Shown one piece after another: positions 27,301 through 42,300 of a DNA stretch of 60,000 nucleotides (the stretch's first letter is position 1; each line of letters starts with the position of its first letter). The position numbers and the translations under genes are program-made. The stretch comes from Lineus longissimus. Taxonomy: Eukaryota > Nemertea > Pilidiophora > Heteronemertea > Lineidae. The stretch spans positions 4,473,501-4,533,500 of the forward strand of contig NC_088310.1 of NCBI RefSeq assembly GCF_910592395.1, in the 5' to 3' direction. The notes under the pieces are model-generated. The model saw only the letters and a list, made by a program, of their open reading frames with translations, had not been told where the DNA came from and did not search any database.

Positions 27301-30300
27301 GTGTTGTTTTAAAATCAAAAGAATTCACAGGTAACTTTTCTTGGATCACGTGAGTGAGTGTTGGTATCTTTCAGGTGAAAATTGATACTTTTCAGGACAT
27401 AGTTCTAAAATGGCTACAGAATCCAGATTATAGAATGCAATGATAATAATAACTGTTTGCTGTGGCTGTAGTAGTCATCCTGCGGCTACAATCAGTCCTT
27501 CACTTGAGTCTTGGCCAGTTGGCCTTGTCATGGGCACGTTGCCGTAGGCAATGGAGTTGTCTCCCTGTGCGTAGTTGGCCCAGTCCGGCTTGTCTGAGGT
27601 CAGCATAGAATGTGTCTTGACTGAAAAAGGCAGCAGTTGATTTTTGTGTGATTTTGTGTTAAATAGCAAAAAGGTCCTTATATAATGTGTCATTTTCTGC
27701 TTTTGATGTGTGTTTTATGGCTAGAGAGATTGACAGTTTTTGGCTAATTGCTAGACAAAAATGCAACATACCTGTTATAAGTCACTACATCTTTGATTTA
27801 AAAATGTACATAAAATTCATTGTAACAAGTGGTTTTGTGAAATACTGCTTCTTTCTAAAATGCCTTCTCAGAAAAAGTGATGGGAATTTGTAGCAGTTTC
27901 AGAAAGTGTTCGGCAGGCAAAGAGTTATTGTTTCAGAGTTTTAAAAGTGATTAAACAACAAAAAATTCTAAACCAAGGCAGGAACTCTTTAAAGAATTTT
28001 GAGTATTTGTTTATCATATCATGCCAATTCTTGAATTATGATATCATGATCATGCAGTTTCACAAAATACTAGGTACTGTATAACACCTTTGTGGAGTTG
28101 ATTACATTTGTTTTATTGAAGTTCTTTTGGTTATTTCAAACTGTGCATTGACTGTATTATACTTCTAAAACTTTCAGATGTTTGTTTCTTTTTTCTTGCA
28201 ATTTAAAAAATCTGCTTTCTTCATGCAACCACAGGCTAAGTACAACATTTCTTTTAAACCCAATTAATTTTTGCTAAATAAATTCCCTGCATCACGTTTT
28301 AGGAAATAATCCGTCATAAACCCCTGCAGCTAACTTTCAAATTCCGTTTCTCATTGGTCGAACCGATATTCAATTTCAGACACGGCTAATAGTTGTCGGG
28401 ACGTTCGTATTCGTCATTGGTGGAAGTGTTTGAATTGCTGCCAAGGGCGCGATTCTGATGAAGCGAGATATATGAATGACTCAGCCGGAGGTAGATGATC
28501 TTAGTACTCTCTGAATGTCCTGCCTGATAAATCTTATTCCCTCTCTGGCGAAACCTTAGCCAAAACTGGCCACTGTCTCTGTCTGAATGTTGTCTCTGTG
28601 GCTGTTGTTGGCTTGAATGCTTTTGGGGCAAAACATTGTTTGACAACGCATAGTGTGTATGTCGCAATTGCTTTTGGAGTGTGGGGAAAGATATGTAGCT
28701 TTGTTGTCTCCATGTATGTTGTGAACTTGAATGCTGCCCAGGAAGTCCAATAGTATCAAGTGTTTGTGGCATCACATCCAGATTCCAGAATTAATCAAGC
28801 CCTCACGCCTAAGTGCCATTCAGACAGGTTGTACACTAAAGGACACTTGGCGAAATAGACCATAATAAGTAAGGCTGACATGGAGACAATGTCACAACCT
28901 ACATAATCTAGTTTTTGGCAAATGACCATTTCAAAGCTAGTAGTATATACCAAATATTTTTGTCGTACAGTTTACTTTCTATAAACGTTTCATATGATAG
29001 TGTCACTGTTGTCCTTGTGCATATGTAGTGCATCATTCATCAGCGTAAATGTAGGTGTTTGATATGTGCTATACTCTATGAATGTTTGTTTAATGTGTTG
29101 GATATGAAGTGTTGCTGTTGTACATGTAAATCCATCTCGTATGTTTAAATTACATTTCTCTCTAAAACAATGGTTCTGAAAATCGGTAAATTTTTGTGGG
29201 TATTTTTAAGTCTGTGACACGGTTTGTGTACATGCCATCTATTGCCAAATTTGTTAGATGCTGGATCTGGGAATGCTGATTAGACATGGTCAACCTGACA
29301 TGGATACAGTACACTGACATATTGTCAAACAATATTCTACAAATGACTTCAAAGGGTTCAAACTCTTCAAAAGATTTTCAAATTGTTTTTCTATTTCAAT
29401 TTTAGACAATCTCTTTCAGAATATATATTTTCCTAGCTCTTTGTAGAAGTACTTTGCTGGCTGTGATGATCCTCCCTACTCCCACATCCATAAGCATCCT
29501 TCCATGTTACATGTATTTCCTGAGCAGGGAAGTTCTTCCACTGTCTTGTTCTATTAATAAGACTTGAAAGAGTTCCACACTCCCCCACACACTTGTATAT
29601 TCTGGTTACAAAGCCAACCTCTTCATTAATTAATGCACGATGAAGCTGTTTGATTTTTTCCTCCGTGCCCTAGGAAGTACTTGTGCAAGTACTGCTATCT
29701 AAGGCTTGGTTAGCAAGTTACTGTATAAAATTTGGGTCTCATATTTTGTGCGTTTCAAGACTAAAGTCAGCCCATACTACCAAACCTTCCATGCTTTCTT
29801 TCACTGATTCGAATGGGAATTTGGTTCAATATAAGCAATAAATTACATTTTACGTCTCATCCAATTCTGTTTGCACATTTTCCACGTCTTCAACGAATAA
29901 GATTATAGAAAATCAATCAATTTATTGGGTTTAAGGATCAATATATTGGGATGTGTTTGGAAACCTCTGGGACATCTTGCAACTTGCTCATTTTGAAAGT
30001 TATCAAGTTGTGTTTGGAAGGCCTTTTTACAGCCTCTAATTGTGAGGCTTTGGATGCAAATCCCTCTATCCACTGATAAAGACTTGGCTTACCAATACAA
30101 CAGGTCTATATAGCATTACAAATGTTTGATCCAGACACGCTTCCAGAAGATAATCACAGAGTAGATTGCTCCTTTGCAAAATGATGTACATGTAGCATGG
30201 TTTGATGTACATTCGGAAAGAATTAGCCATCATCTTTCATCATTAGGGCCGTATCCCACGGATGTCTTCAACACCATTGTTGATAGATCATTAGGCATAG

Positions 30301-33300
30301 CTAACAGGTTGGTTAGCATCTGATGATGCATCGTGGGACATTAAGATGCGATTTAGCACAGAATCAAAGAAGGCGGTGAGGATTGAGAGCAGAAATTTAT
30401 ATCATAGTATTAAAAAGCACATGTAAACATGACCATGAAGTGTTTGAATAGCATTGGCTGAATGAAAGATTTTAGTTACACATGTCCAGCACAGATGGTG
30501 GTAGGAGAAGCATTCTAAAAGTGCCACTTTTCTTGACTCCCGTGGTTGCACTGAAAGAAATAGTGTTACACTTCGTTTCATCAGTCCGTTCTGATTTGGA
30601 GGTCTCTGATAATTCATGGCCATCAGACATCACTGATTGTATGTTATTCTTACTTGACAATAGTTAGCGTGGATCGAGTGACTTGTTTGGCAGCTAGTTC
30701 TCCCTTATTATGGCTAATCAATATAAATTTGGCCGTGAGAGTCACTACTGATTGCCATACTGTTGAAAGCTTCGACTAATTGTGAAACTGCAGACCTTGC
30801 TTCATGACTCAAAGTTACCTGGATTGTTGCGGGGGGGAGGGGGGTAATGTTTTGTTGCGGCTTGATAGATCATGAAGTTTAGGAATTTGAAACAGAACTG
30901 TACTTTCTGCTATAAAGTTTCTCATCATACATAACTACTTACTCAACATGATGTTGACAACATAAGTTGCCAAAACTTGATTGATGAAAATAAGTTGTCT
31001 ATCGCCTACTAAAAATTGGAATGAAGTTGAAATGATCAATCTAGTTTAAAGAACTTGAAAGGTCAAAGCTGCCTTCTTCTTCTGGGCAAGCAACTTGTGT
31101 GTGGATAAGCACATTGGTTGATCAATTTAAAGCATCTTACACACTCTAATCCCTCTGACATTGGCTGACTGGCTTCCTCATGTCTGGTATTAGATGGCAG
31201 CGAAATTTGAATTGCCTCAGAATGTGACACGTGTTCAAAGTCTAAGGAAAATTTCTCTATTCCTGTGGACAGGGTCATATTTAGCAGGGTTGCAGGGGAA
31301 TCAACTGCCCCCAGAAATCTTTGAAAATGTGTTTTTCCTGCAGATTTGCCTCTTTGGTGGTCAAAATGTCGATGATGCCGTGGCTGAAATTCCTTCGTGG
31401 TTTCCATCAACTTAAACGCATTATAACGATACTCGCCCCACTGACCATTTTAGCCAAGGTAAAACCTTGATGATTCTGACCCTATGCAGTGATGATGCTG
31501 ATTAAGGATCGGGTAAGCTGTGGGCATCACAAGATGGAACTTATTAGACGTGATGAGGATACTAGAACATGCTCTTTTGGTCAACACTATTAGGCCAGTC
31601 TTTTAAATGGAATATTTGTGAAGAAGTTGGCTTGCTGCAGCATTGGCTCAAGGTTGGCATTCTTGTGGTTGCACCATCGTTTGGTCAGCATTCTCGAGAT
31701 GTTCCTCCTGCTTTAAAAGTCCAAACCTATTACTTCAAATTTGATGTAATAGGTTTTTGGATGTGTGCATAAATCTTCTAATGATGCCGTGTTACCAGTA
31801 CTAAATGACATGTACATGCCCACTTGGAGAAGGGTCATCTTTGAAAACCTGCACTTAATGTGACCTGGTTGAGAGGAAGCGTTCTCCTACACAAATTAAT
31901 TCACAGAATTTATTGACAAATTTTGTTTCACAAAAGTACTCTCCTGGAATTTCTCACTTGAGGTGCACATCACTCTCATGAACAACGTCAGCAGGTTATG
32001 GATTTTTCCCTTTGATGACTGCCATTCTGGCATGGCTGTCAACATGAGTCAGCTTGCCGTGGCGGTCGTATTATCGACAAGCGTCTAAGGCATTGAAGTG
32101 AACTCTGTGAGGAATTACCAATTCAAATGTGGAATAGAATTGTCGAAGTTCCACTTTAGTGTTGTGTGTGATAAACATTGATAAATACAGGTTGCTCAAT
32201 GCTGGCTTAAAAAGAATGAAAGAAGAGCACAAGTTGCTGGTCAACTATACTCAACTGTTGTTGCGTGATACAATATCATGCGACATGCAGTTAATAAAAG
32301 TGTTGGGTACTTATACTAAATTCATCATCATCCTTTTGCCCACATTTCCAATAATTTCTGTTTTGACGTATGATGTCTGATTCAATTTCTGTGCATATTC
32401 AACACATTGAAACTCCCTGTGCTTTTCATCTGCGAAAATTCCATTTACATTTTTCTCAAAGATATTCAATTAGAATAGCATACCATCGCTTTCAGCAAGA
32501 TTATTTTTTGGTTGGAATGTGCGGTCTTTGATGTCTCAACCCATGTTTGCCAAATGGCTTTAAAGAATGTCAGTATGATTATGTACTATTTGATGAAATA
32601 TCTTTTGCTGTAGAGCTTCTTGCATTGTGGGTCTTTTCTTTGTATCCTCTTTGCTGTCAAATACTGTTTGATATGTCCTGAGCAATGTATACAAAATGAC
32701 TTTGCTGATTGTGTTCATGAAGAAAACTGCTGTGTTGACATAGCAGATGTCAGATTCACTGTTTTAGCTTTTCAGTGTCAGCATTCCTTCAAACTTTGGT
32801 ATTACCAATACATCAAGTCCGTACAATTTGCTATGACTGACTGAGAGATAAAGGCATTTGATTCCATCACTCTCATACATGTCGTCATGGTTTCACTTGA
32901 CTCTTCTTCCACTGGCTAATCAAGTGGCACAACGTCACCGCCGATGCAGCCATTGCCTCCGGTGACTCTGGGATTGAGAGCGCTTGTTCAGTTCTTGTCT
33001 GCTACATGATAGAATTCTGCAGTGGTATAGACAAGTAGTGGAAAATCTGTATGAAATTGTAAGTGTTGACGGAGCAGTCTGCCTTGAATACCATGATATT
33101 ATGGATGTTAGATAATGCTGATGTGTATGGCAGTAAATATGGGTAATGGAGATGCAATTCACCTAAAGAACTACTTTGGCCGATTCACTCTGCCGTCTGC
33201 GTGACCTTGTGGATTCTATGTTTTCTGTTGAATTAGCCATCAATTATAATAAAACATATCAATCTTTCCATCTCTGCCTTCCTTCAGAAGTTCAATACCT

Positions 33301-36300
33301 TAATTAATTGTAAAGCAGTTAATCAAGGCACTATTAGCTCCAGTAAACCAAACCCCATATAATAAATTAATTGTGATTACCAGTGTTCGCTGCTTGTTTA
33401 CAGGAGTCAACATAAGGCTGATGAATGGATGTCTTGTTTCCAGCGCTATTCACAGGTTATCACCGCCCATCGGAGAAGAACGCGCAGTCAATAGTCTTAA
33501 ACTGCCACCTATAATACAACATACGCCATTTCAATCTGGCCGCCCGCTTTCACCTAGATTGCGAATTGATTAATCTTAATGCAGCAAATCAAGTGACTCT
33601 TATCTCCTGAGCGGCAGTCGAAGCTGACGCTTGAATTTGCTGAGATTGTTGGCATTATGCTATAAATCAATAAACTTGGCCACATGGCTGGTTTCCTGAT
33701 GAGAGGTTTGCTTTGGTCGATTGTCACGGGGGTCTCTGATCATGGAAACTGTTGATTTGCTCCAGCCAAGGGTTTCCTGGTGGGCTTTTCCCTCTCTGCT
33801 GGATTGTAACCAGAACTGTGGTCAAACAGGCGTGGGCGTTGTAACATGATCGATGTTGAGCTGTGTCTTCTGTTGAGTGGCTGACCAAATAGTAACATCA
33901 AAGTGTTGTGGTCAAGCATACTTGTTGATCTCCCTTTCCTTTACTCACCAATTTGTCTAGTCATGTGGATTGATTTCTGGGATGGTTTTGTAAATGGTAG
34001 GAAAAGTGCTGGTGTTACGGAAGATGGCCAGATTCCTGACCAACAGATCATTGGTTCAAATCCGCTTCGAGGCACTTTGTTTTTCTCCAAGAGTACCAAG
34101 TTAAAGTTGCTCCTTCATCCAGTTAGACTGTAGGATGCTGAAGCTCTTAGCAAGGATTTCTTCAAAGGGTGCTAAACAGAAATAATCTGACATCAAACTG
34201 AAGAAGAAAAAAGCCTTCAGGTTTTACGACCAAAAAGTTTTAGATTAGTCCTGTGACATATACTTCCACTAGTTTGAATGCAAGACAGTTTGTGTATGCC
34301 GTCATCTGATAAAGTAAGCATGGCTTGAAAATTAATACCAGAGTTGAATTTTTGAAAGTGGCGACAATCGATTTAAAAATTTGCTTTCTGCGGCGAAAGT
34401 GGTTGGTTGTTAATTTGTGTGGGAGCAGCTGACATGACTTATCAACCACTTGATGTTAGACATTCTATCAGAAGAGGTGCTGTCATGTGAAGGACTTGCC
34501 ATATCTAGGTCTACCGGTACGAATTCCCTGAGCCAACCACTATGTTTCATACCACTGTGATTTGACATCACAAGGTAACAGCTAAAATGTGCGCTCATTG
34601 GTAAATTTACCAAAATAACCTGTGTCAATATGGAAACTTTGTAACATCAGTTTCGAGTGCCTGATAACTGCTTTTCATACGTTCGGTCTCCTGCATGGTC
34701 ATGTTGAGCTAGAAAACATAATCCTCCCTCGGGAGGTGAGTCGCGATATTTTGACAAAGTTGCTATTTGCTCATCGGTCCATAAGCTTAGCATTAGCATA
34801 AGAAAGTATTTTCGTTTCTGATTTGTATTCCGAATGAAAACGATTATGCTGTGTTTATCAATGGTGATATACATAAAGTATGAATTGGATCTATATTTGG
34901 CATGAAGCTTATACCGATGACGTACATAGGCCTATTTTGCCAGGGGGATGAAGTCCAAATATTTTTTTCACTTGTTTTTTTCTACTCGAAATGAAGAAAC
35001 ATCGTCAGTACCAACAATTTTTTTACTTTGAAAATTTTCAGAATTTTGAACTTTTATGAAAAATGAAAAAAAGTGTAAGTCCAAATTTATTTTTTTTCAC
35101 TTTTTTTTCTGCTCATAATGAAGAAACATCATCAGTCCGAAATGTTTTTTTACTTTGAAAATTTCAGAATTTTTATGAAAAGATGAAAAAATTTCAAATG
35201 TTTTGTGAGCTGATAGTGTCTTTTTGTGAAGCGGGAAAAAGTAAAAAAGGCTACAGGTAACTTGGTAACAATCATCCCTACAAAACAATGTCCTGTTAGC
35301 GTCATAAGTTGTACTAAGCTTCAATCGGGACAGGAAGAAGTGGAGAAGTCAGGTCTAGCCTAGGTTGTCTTGTCCCCCTTGTCTCAGGATAGCACTTCTT
35401 TCAAAAAACCCCGAACTTTTGCCCTAATTAGCACATTTCCCCTCAAATCCCTGTGTTTAATAGTATCATATTCCTCTTAAGATATCTGATATCTCTAATC
35501 TATACTTAGTGCCAATATGAATGTACCACAATATGGCTCTCTTTATCAAAGTTCATTTCTGAACTAATGCTGTAATATATTCATAAGAAAAGTTACCGAT
35601 CTGAATAAGTCTCCTTCCCCCTGGGGTGCAGTGGCATTCTGTGGTCGATTTTGCCAAGAGGTGACGTGTGATGAAAAGATAGCTTATTTTAGCATAGCAC
35701 CTGAGTGTAATGATCCATTCATTTGCGTGTACCAGTCTGGCAAGTGTAGTCGCGGCGGTGGCACTATGATCGTGCCAGACCATACACTGATTCGTTTGGA
35801 TTTATGGCTATAATGATTTCTGCCGCACGTAAAAAACATTGGAGCGTTTGTAACTAGGTAGTGTATGGGTGATTTATTCACATTCCTGCAGGCCGTGAAT
35901 TGATCAGCTGGGGGTACATGTGGTTTCCTGTAGCGGTTTACTGTGATTCGTAATGGATTATCATAACAACTTCTGATGATCAATGGGCATTGGTAAATTG
36001 TCGTTTTCTGTTCCTTCTTGTTATCAATAATTTGATAGTTAAAGGAACAGTAGTTTACTCACCCTATGCATCAGCTGGGAATACTCTGTCGTTTGTGCCT
36101 TTCGTTTATGTGCAGTTCATATATAATGGATTATCATAACATGTTCTGATGGATACGCTGAATCATTATCATCCTTCTGTTCTTTGTTCTTTGTTCTGGT
36201 TGACCATTTTATAGTTAAAGAATCAGAAGTTTACTTATATACCTATTGCGTAGTTTGATAGTTACACTCTTTTGTGTGGCATTTGTGAATAGGGTTATGT

Positions 36301-39300
36301 GCAACTTATAACGGATTATCATCAGGACAGAAGAGCCGATGAAAGATGCATCTAAATATGATTTTATACATTTTCTCCCTTTGATACTAGTATTCAGTTA
36401 TTCTTGCAGTGGCTGGTAGGTTTGATAATGGGTTTGGCGTAATGAGATAAGAAGGCCTATTTTAGATTCTGTGACTTTGATCCCTTTTGCCTGAGGAGGA
36501 GGGGGGAACTTTGGAGGATGCCTTTCAACGACTTACTGACCTTTACCAGGGAAGTCTAATAGTCTTATGCTGTGGTCATACTGGCATTCTAAACCAAACT
36601 GAATGCACATTAAAACTTAAACGCGTAATAGAGAGCTGTGAAAAAATGCCCTGTCTGCAATTTGCTTGACACCACAGCTTGACACCCTTGCCATTTCACT
36701 TTTGGGGAAAAGACATCTAGGTGGCGCAGTAAAGTGTATGATTCTAAACCCGGATTGAGGTATTATCTGACGTTGACTCTATATTTTTATCACTGTGTTT
36801 CCGATTAATGGTGATAAAATATGGTGGATAAATGGTAAGAAGTCAAAAGAAAACATAAATATTGACTTATATCTAGTGACGTACATCGGTTTCCATGCAA
36901 ATGGTTATCGTGTTGGTTACTAAGAATTGCAATAATGGGAGAAACAGCAACTAGACTACCATCTATGACAAAATGGTGGAATATTCATCAAAGGAAAGTC
37001 TATTTATGGTGGTGATCTAATTGTTGTTATCTTTTGGACATTAATGTTGCTCAGGTACTGTATGTGTCCTGGAACACGTAGAACCCCTTTGATATGGGGA
37101 CACATGAAACCTGGGACGCAATAAGGGTGGCAATAGGCACTGCCATTATTGGCTAAACCTTGAAATCCAGTTGCAATTGGAACTCCTTCAAAATGAAGTG
37201 AATGCCTGTTTAAAACCTGCAGGCTGTTCTCTGAAAAACAAAGAACACTTGAGACTCCCAAACTTGAAATTGAAAAAGTTCTAATTGCTTTAGGATTTCA
37301 AGTTCTTGCCAAAATGCTGGTGCCTATGTGGTCAACCCTTAAACCCATCCTACATCGAATTGTGTTATCCTTTCTATCTCTTCGTCCCTTCGTGCTCCAA
37401 ATCTTCTCAATATCTCTCAGAGATGTCAACCACAATCTACTCAGGCAGCAATTGAATTGCTTCCACTCGAGAATGAAATCAATGAAGTAGTGACGCCATG
37501 ATCGACTGCATGTAACTGGTTTGTGTTTAAAGACACTTAGATTTGCCAAATCTTAAAGCATTGACATTGCCTGCAGCACTACTTAAAGCAATAACATTGA
37601 CTGTAGCACTACCTAAAGTGTTAAAATGCATCCATCCCGGATCTCGCCAGATTATCTTCGAGTCGAAATGATTGATTTTTGGACACGAGATGCATTAATA
37701 GTGTTTTTATCTCCATAGATTGGGGCTAAGCCATTTGCCGCTATAAAGCTACAATAAGTGGACTTGCAATTGATAAGGTACTTTAGCCTGTTCTTTGCAG
37801 ATGCAATGGGACGGCAGTTGTCATTGTCATTAAATTGAGAGGGCGGGAGATGATTCTGGAATTGATTTCCTCGGGGGTTAACTCCATCCTGGTATGGCAA
37901 CCCCAGATTTTCTGCTGCAGCCTGTATGAAATAAACTGCCACCAGCACTTACGATAAGGGCATTTAATGCACAAGACAGTTGAAAATGCTACTTTTCGAC
38001 AACGGCAGAGCCAAGCAGATTTCAATTACTGATCAATTAATTGAATTAGTTCATAGTCAGATGGGATGTGATGTGCAACCGCTTATTCTGAGGTCAAAGT
38101 GTCAATCACTGTGGGTTGTCATGTTTCCTAATACCTACCTACATGTTTCGTCACCTATCCACTCTATCTCAACAGCCAGACCATTCATAACTAATTATTT
38201 CACCTATCCACTCGTATCTCAACAGCCAGACCATTCATAACTAATTATTTCACCTATCCACTCGTATCTCAACAGCCAGACCATTCATAACTAATTATTT
38301 CACCTAGCCACTCGTATCTCAACAGCCAGACCACTTATAACTAATTATTTGTCCTACACAATCACACAAGGATATTAACATTGATGGGTTCGTGACTGTT
38401 GATTCCACCATTGGTGTTTTATAGCATTGTTTTCCTGAGACCAATAAACAGGTCTGACCACTTAATCAACAGGTCTACTCGATCGTTGACTATGTACACG
38501 GCGTCACAGAACTGACCATTTGTATTTTGACATAATTTCTTTGAATCTTGCAATTTTCCCTGGATTTCTGGACTGTGAAAAGCTTATTTTCTTCAAACGG
38601 TCCAATCTTTTCCATGTTTTAAAAAATCGTACAATGTTTGATTTTCAGAATGTCAATTGTTTCCTCATGTTTCATTTCTACTTGGCCAATCCAACTTGTG
38701 ATGACCGATATTTCTCTCTGTCCAATTTCACACCTCGATGTTGTTTGAAGAAAGTTTTTTTCAAGATGCTTTTTACAGTGAAAAATGAGTGGTACCACAC
38801 CCTAGGCAGAAATATGAGGGAGACCTGCAAGATTAGCATAGTCAAGTATACAGATAGGTCAGCTTTTTTCTGAACCACCATGTACATTGTGAATAATATA
38901 ATATGATGTTATTCATAGAAAATCAACTAGATTATCTCGCACTTCATTCATGGGTCAGAAGTGTAATTAATTGGTTAGGACTAATAACGACCTCCTTGAT
39001 TACCAGGAACAATCAGTGACTTACTATATTTAGCGCCAAATCTTCGCATTCTATTTACACGTATTTGTTTTAGATACTGACAACGTATAGATAATCAGGT
39101 GACGTACATTATAAAATCCAATTTTTGGGCTATTAATAACTTTTCTGCGCTAATTTTGTCTCCTCGTTACTGAAGTGATAGGCCTAGTGTATTATTATCG
39201 CTTTATTAATATTTCACGTGGCATTCTTGCTGGCCACATGTGATGGATTGAGAGACATATGGATGCTTGACTAAAAAGGTAGGGAAACAATGTTCAGGTC

Positions 39301-42300
39301 ATGATTTTTAGGGAGCCTCTGATAAAATACTTCTTATTTTAGTTCTCAGATGACCAGAACACTCATATTTGGCACTTCGATTTCCCAATCGTTTGTTCAA
39401 TAAGAATCCTTTTAGAAGAGAAAAATAACACCTAGTTGGAGGTTGTTGCTTGCCTCATCAAGACCACTTGAGTAGACCTCAAATTATGTACAAAACCCTC
39501 GGCTTGAGTGCTTGGCTTAAGTGCTTCAGGTTGGTCCGAATTTTTGGTCTAGTACCCCAGCAGCTTTACCAAGGACCACAAGCTCAAATTCCTAACATTT
39601 TGCCCAAGTTTAATTCAGTAGATTTTGTACCAGCTGCACCATAGGAATCACTGGCAATAAGTTCCATTTTGAGGCGGGTCAAGTAAATTCTGACAACTTG
39701 CACTTTAAAACAAATGGAGATAAGGTATAGGCAGGTATAAAATTAAACGTCTCTCCTTATCTTCTTGTGACCCTCAGGCCCCCATCTTACTGGTACTAAT
39801 TTTGCACTATTTAAAATTTTCAATCTGTTCTGAGAAGCACGTTTCTGCTGCTCATAGTGATAAAGGCACATGGCGGAATATAAAATCAGCCTCTTTACTT
39901 CTTACATCACCTTTTGGCCTTTGCAAATTGATAAATAGGCTTCTTTCATCAAACCAGATTGGATCATGGGCTACCTGGGTAGATCGAGTAGCTGGCTTTA
40001 GCAATGATCAGCAGCCCCTAAGTGCGCCTCTCAGGCAAGAGGAAAATTACCCATCAATTCTGACAAGAATTTCAATAGCTGTGCTGGATTTAGAATTCTT
40101 TAATAATAAGTGATAGGAGACAGAGACAGTTCAAGCCCAACCCTTTCAATGCACAATGCCGTATCATATATGCCTGACACATCCACCGATGGCTGGGGAT
40201 GGGTGTTAGCAATTTATGCATAACTGTATTTGTATCATGAGTCTTTAACCTGTCATAATTGCTATCATTTTCTAGTTGCCCCCACATAACCTCCTGCATA
40301 AAACACATACGTCATATGCTGAAATTTATGGTGGGGAGAGCCAAAAAGGGTTAAAAAACCCTGAGATTTCAAAAGGTGCAGAGTTTTACCAAGCTTCCAT
40401 GGTGTTTCAATTGTAAACCTCAAAACTGTCATAAACCTGAAAACCGTCACAAACCACACTTGTGTGTGTCGTGCCAACATTACACCGACGCATGTCACCA
40501 TTTTCCAAAGTGAGGAACACGGTAGGCCTATGTTCTGATTGAAATATCGATTGGCAGGGATCAGCCGTTCAGTCGTAGAATTGAGTTTGGGGATTTTATT
40601 TGTTCTATACAGCTGGAGCAGGTGGAAAAGCCGGCCTATACAAGAAGTGTGATAATCCATGTTCAGTTCATTGTGAAATCTCGCTTTCACCGAGAGTGAG
40701 TTTGTTCAGGTTTGTGTGTTGGATTCTTTTTTGGATTGATTCTCTGTCTAGTGGGACTCTAGTTTTAAGGAGAGGGATTATGTTGCATTTGATGATATTG
40801 GTTTGGTTTGGTTCAGTCAAATTTGAAACTGTTACTCTGTGATAGGCCTAGGGCTATGCAGGTCACAAATTCAAAGCAAGACACCATTTTGAACATCGAA
40901 GAATCATCGACCAGGGTGGCAGAGTTGAAGACCATTGTGATCGGAAGGTCATGGGTTCAGTTTGCTTGGCCAGAGCAACTCTCAGTACTTTCAACAGAAA
41001 TGACTGAATGTTGCTCCTTAGCATTCAGAGAAAGGTTTCCGAATTAGGCTGGGATTCATAATAACCTTAGACAATATTTGTCCCTTCATATATGTACTAA
41101 AATCACTGTACATTTACCATATGATACCTTTCGAACGAGTCAGACTTTTCTTTGATGTTAGCAGTGATACCAATGATTATCTCATCTTAGCCTCTGGGTA
41201 TCTCGCTGTAGCAAAAACAACAATTGATTTTCTAGGTACAGTCCTCTGGCTCACGATGATAATGCACCATATTTTCAAATGCTAATTTGTCTGTGTGAAG
41301 TCTAGCCTATTTTTGATAACATAGATGTTTTCGATATTTTATTTGAATGGACCATACAGCGAGTTGTTATCAAATGAGTTCTATGTACATAAGCTTATTG
41401 ATAAAAAAATGAGAGTGTAAAAGGTGCTTCGAATAGTCTACCTTACCGAGAGGGAAAAATCCCGGGAACTCTCCAGTAACTGACAATTTAGCCTATTTTT
41501 GATAACAATAGATAGTTTCAATATTATATTTGAATGGACCATACAGTGAGTTGTTATCAAATGATTTCTATGTACATATAAGCTTATTGATAAAAAAATG
41601 AGAGTGTAAAAAGTGCTTCGAATAATCTACCTTACCGAGAGGGAAAAAACCCGGGAGAACTCGAGTAACTGACAATTTAGCGGAAAAATATTTGAGAGCA
41701 GTATAAAAAAACATTATTGAAACATTATAAGGAGAAGGAAAAACAAGACTGTCTTCCATTTGTTTGGGCAATGATGGTGAAGCCCAAGTCCTCATTTGTC
41801 CAATACATGCCTCCTCAATGTCAACGAAGCTAGAAGTTATTTCATATCGGCCTTCTGGTTGTGACTTTGCTCTCATTAGACCAAATTCTCGTCCTCCCAG
41901 GCACAGCAGCAGGGCTTTATATTGTTTACATCCTCCCATAGCTTGCCTTTGTCATAGCCATGTATCGCACTACAGCTTATGTATACCTAATCCCAAGGAT
42001 ATCAAACCAAACCATCATGCTATAATGATCCTGCCCGCCAGCCCGGGGCCTGTGGTTCATTTTGATTGACAGTCTATTATACAACCCTGGGGCTAATCAC
42101 TAAAATAGTTTTCATACTGTGCTGTATTTTCTTATATTTTCTATTGTATGATTATAATGAGGATAATATGACAGTGACACTTTATCAGCATCAGATGAGG
42201 TTATATTTTTGACTGATGATGTTGTGGAGTTACTGTTGATGGTTTGTTGCATTCGTTTTTCGGACCTATGAAAAATGTGAGGTTTTACTACTGGTATTTC

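Noticed and set aside
36717-36790. GGTGGCGCAGTAAAGTG as a possible tRNA or SINE A box
   Set aside because: No B box at a suitable distance and no cloverleaf could be drawn.
38152-38350. Regular direct repeats that could suggest a CRISPR array
   Set aside because: The units are head-to-tail with no unique spacers, in an intron of an animal gene. It is a minisatellite.
40265-40690. Minus-strand 141-codon open frame, among the longest in the window
   Set aside because: The composition is unremarkable, no splice or start context is seen, and no recognisable motif. It overlaps equally open frames on the other strand.
41568-42069. Opposite-strand frames of 123 and 101 codons
   Set aside because: Partly within the 186-bp duplication. 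No coding texture, splice context or recognised domain.
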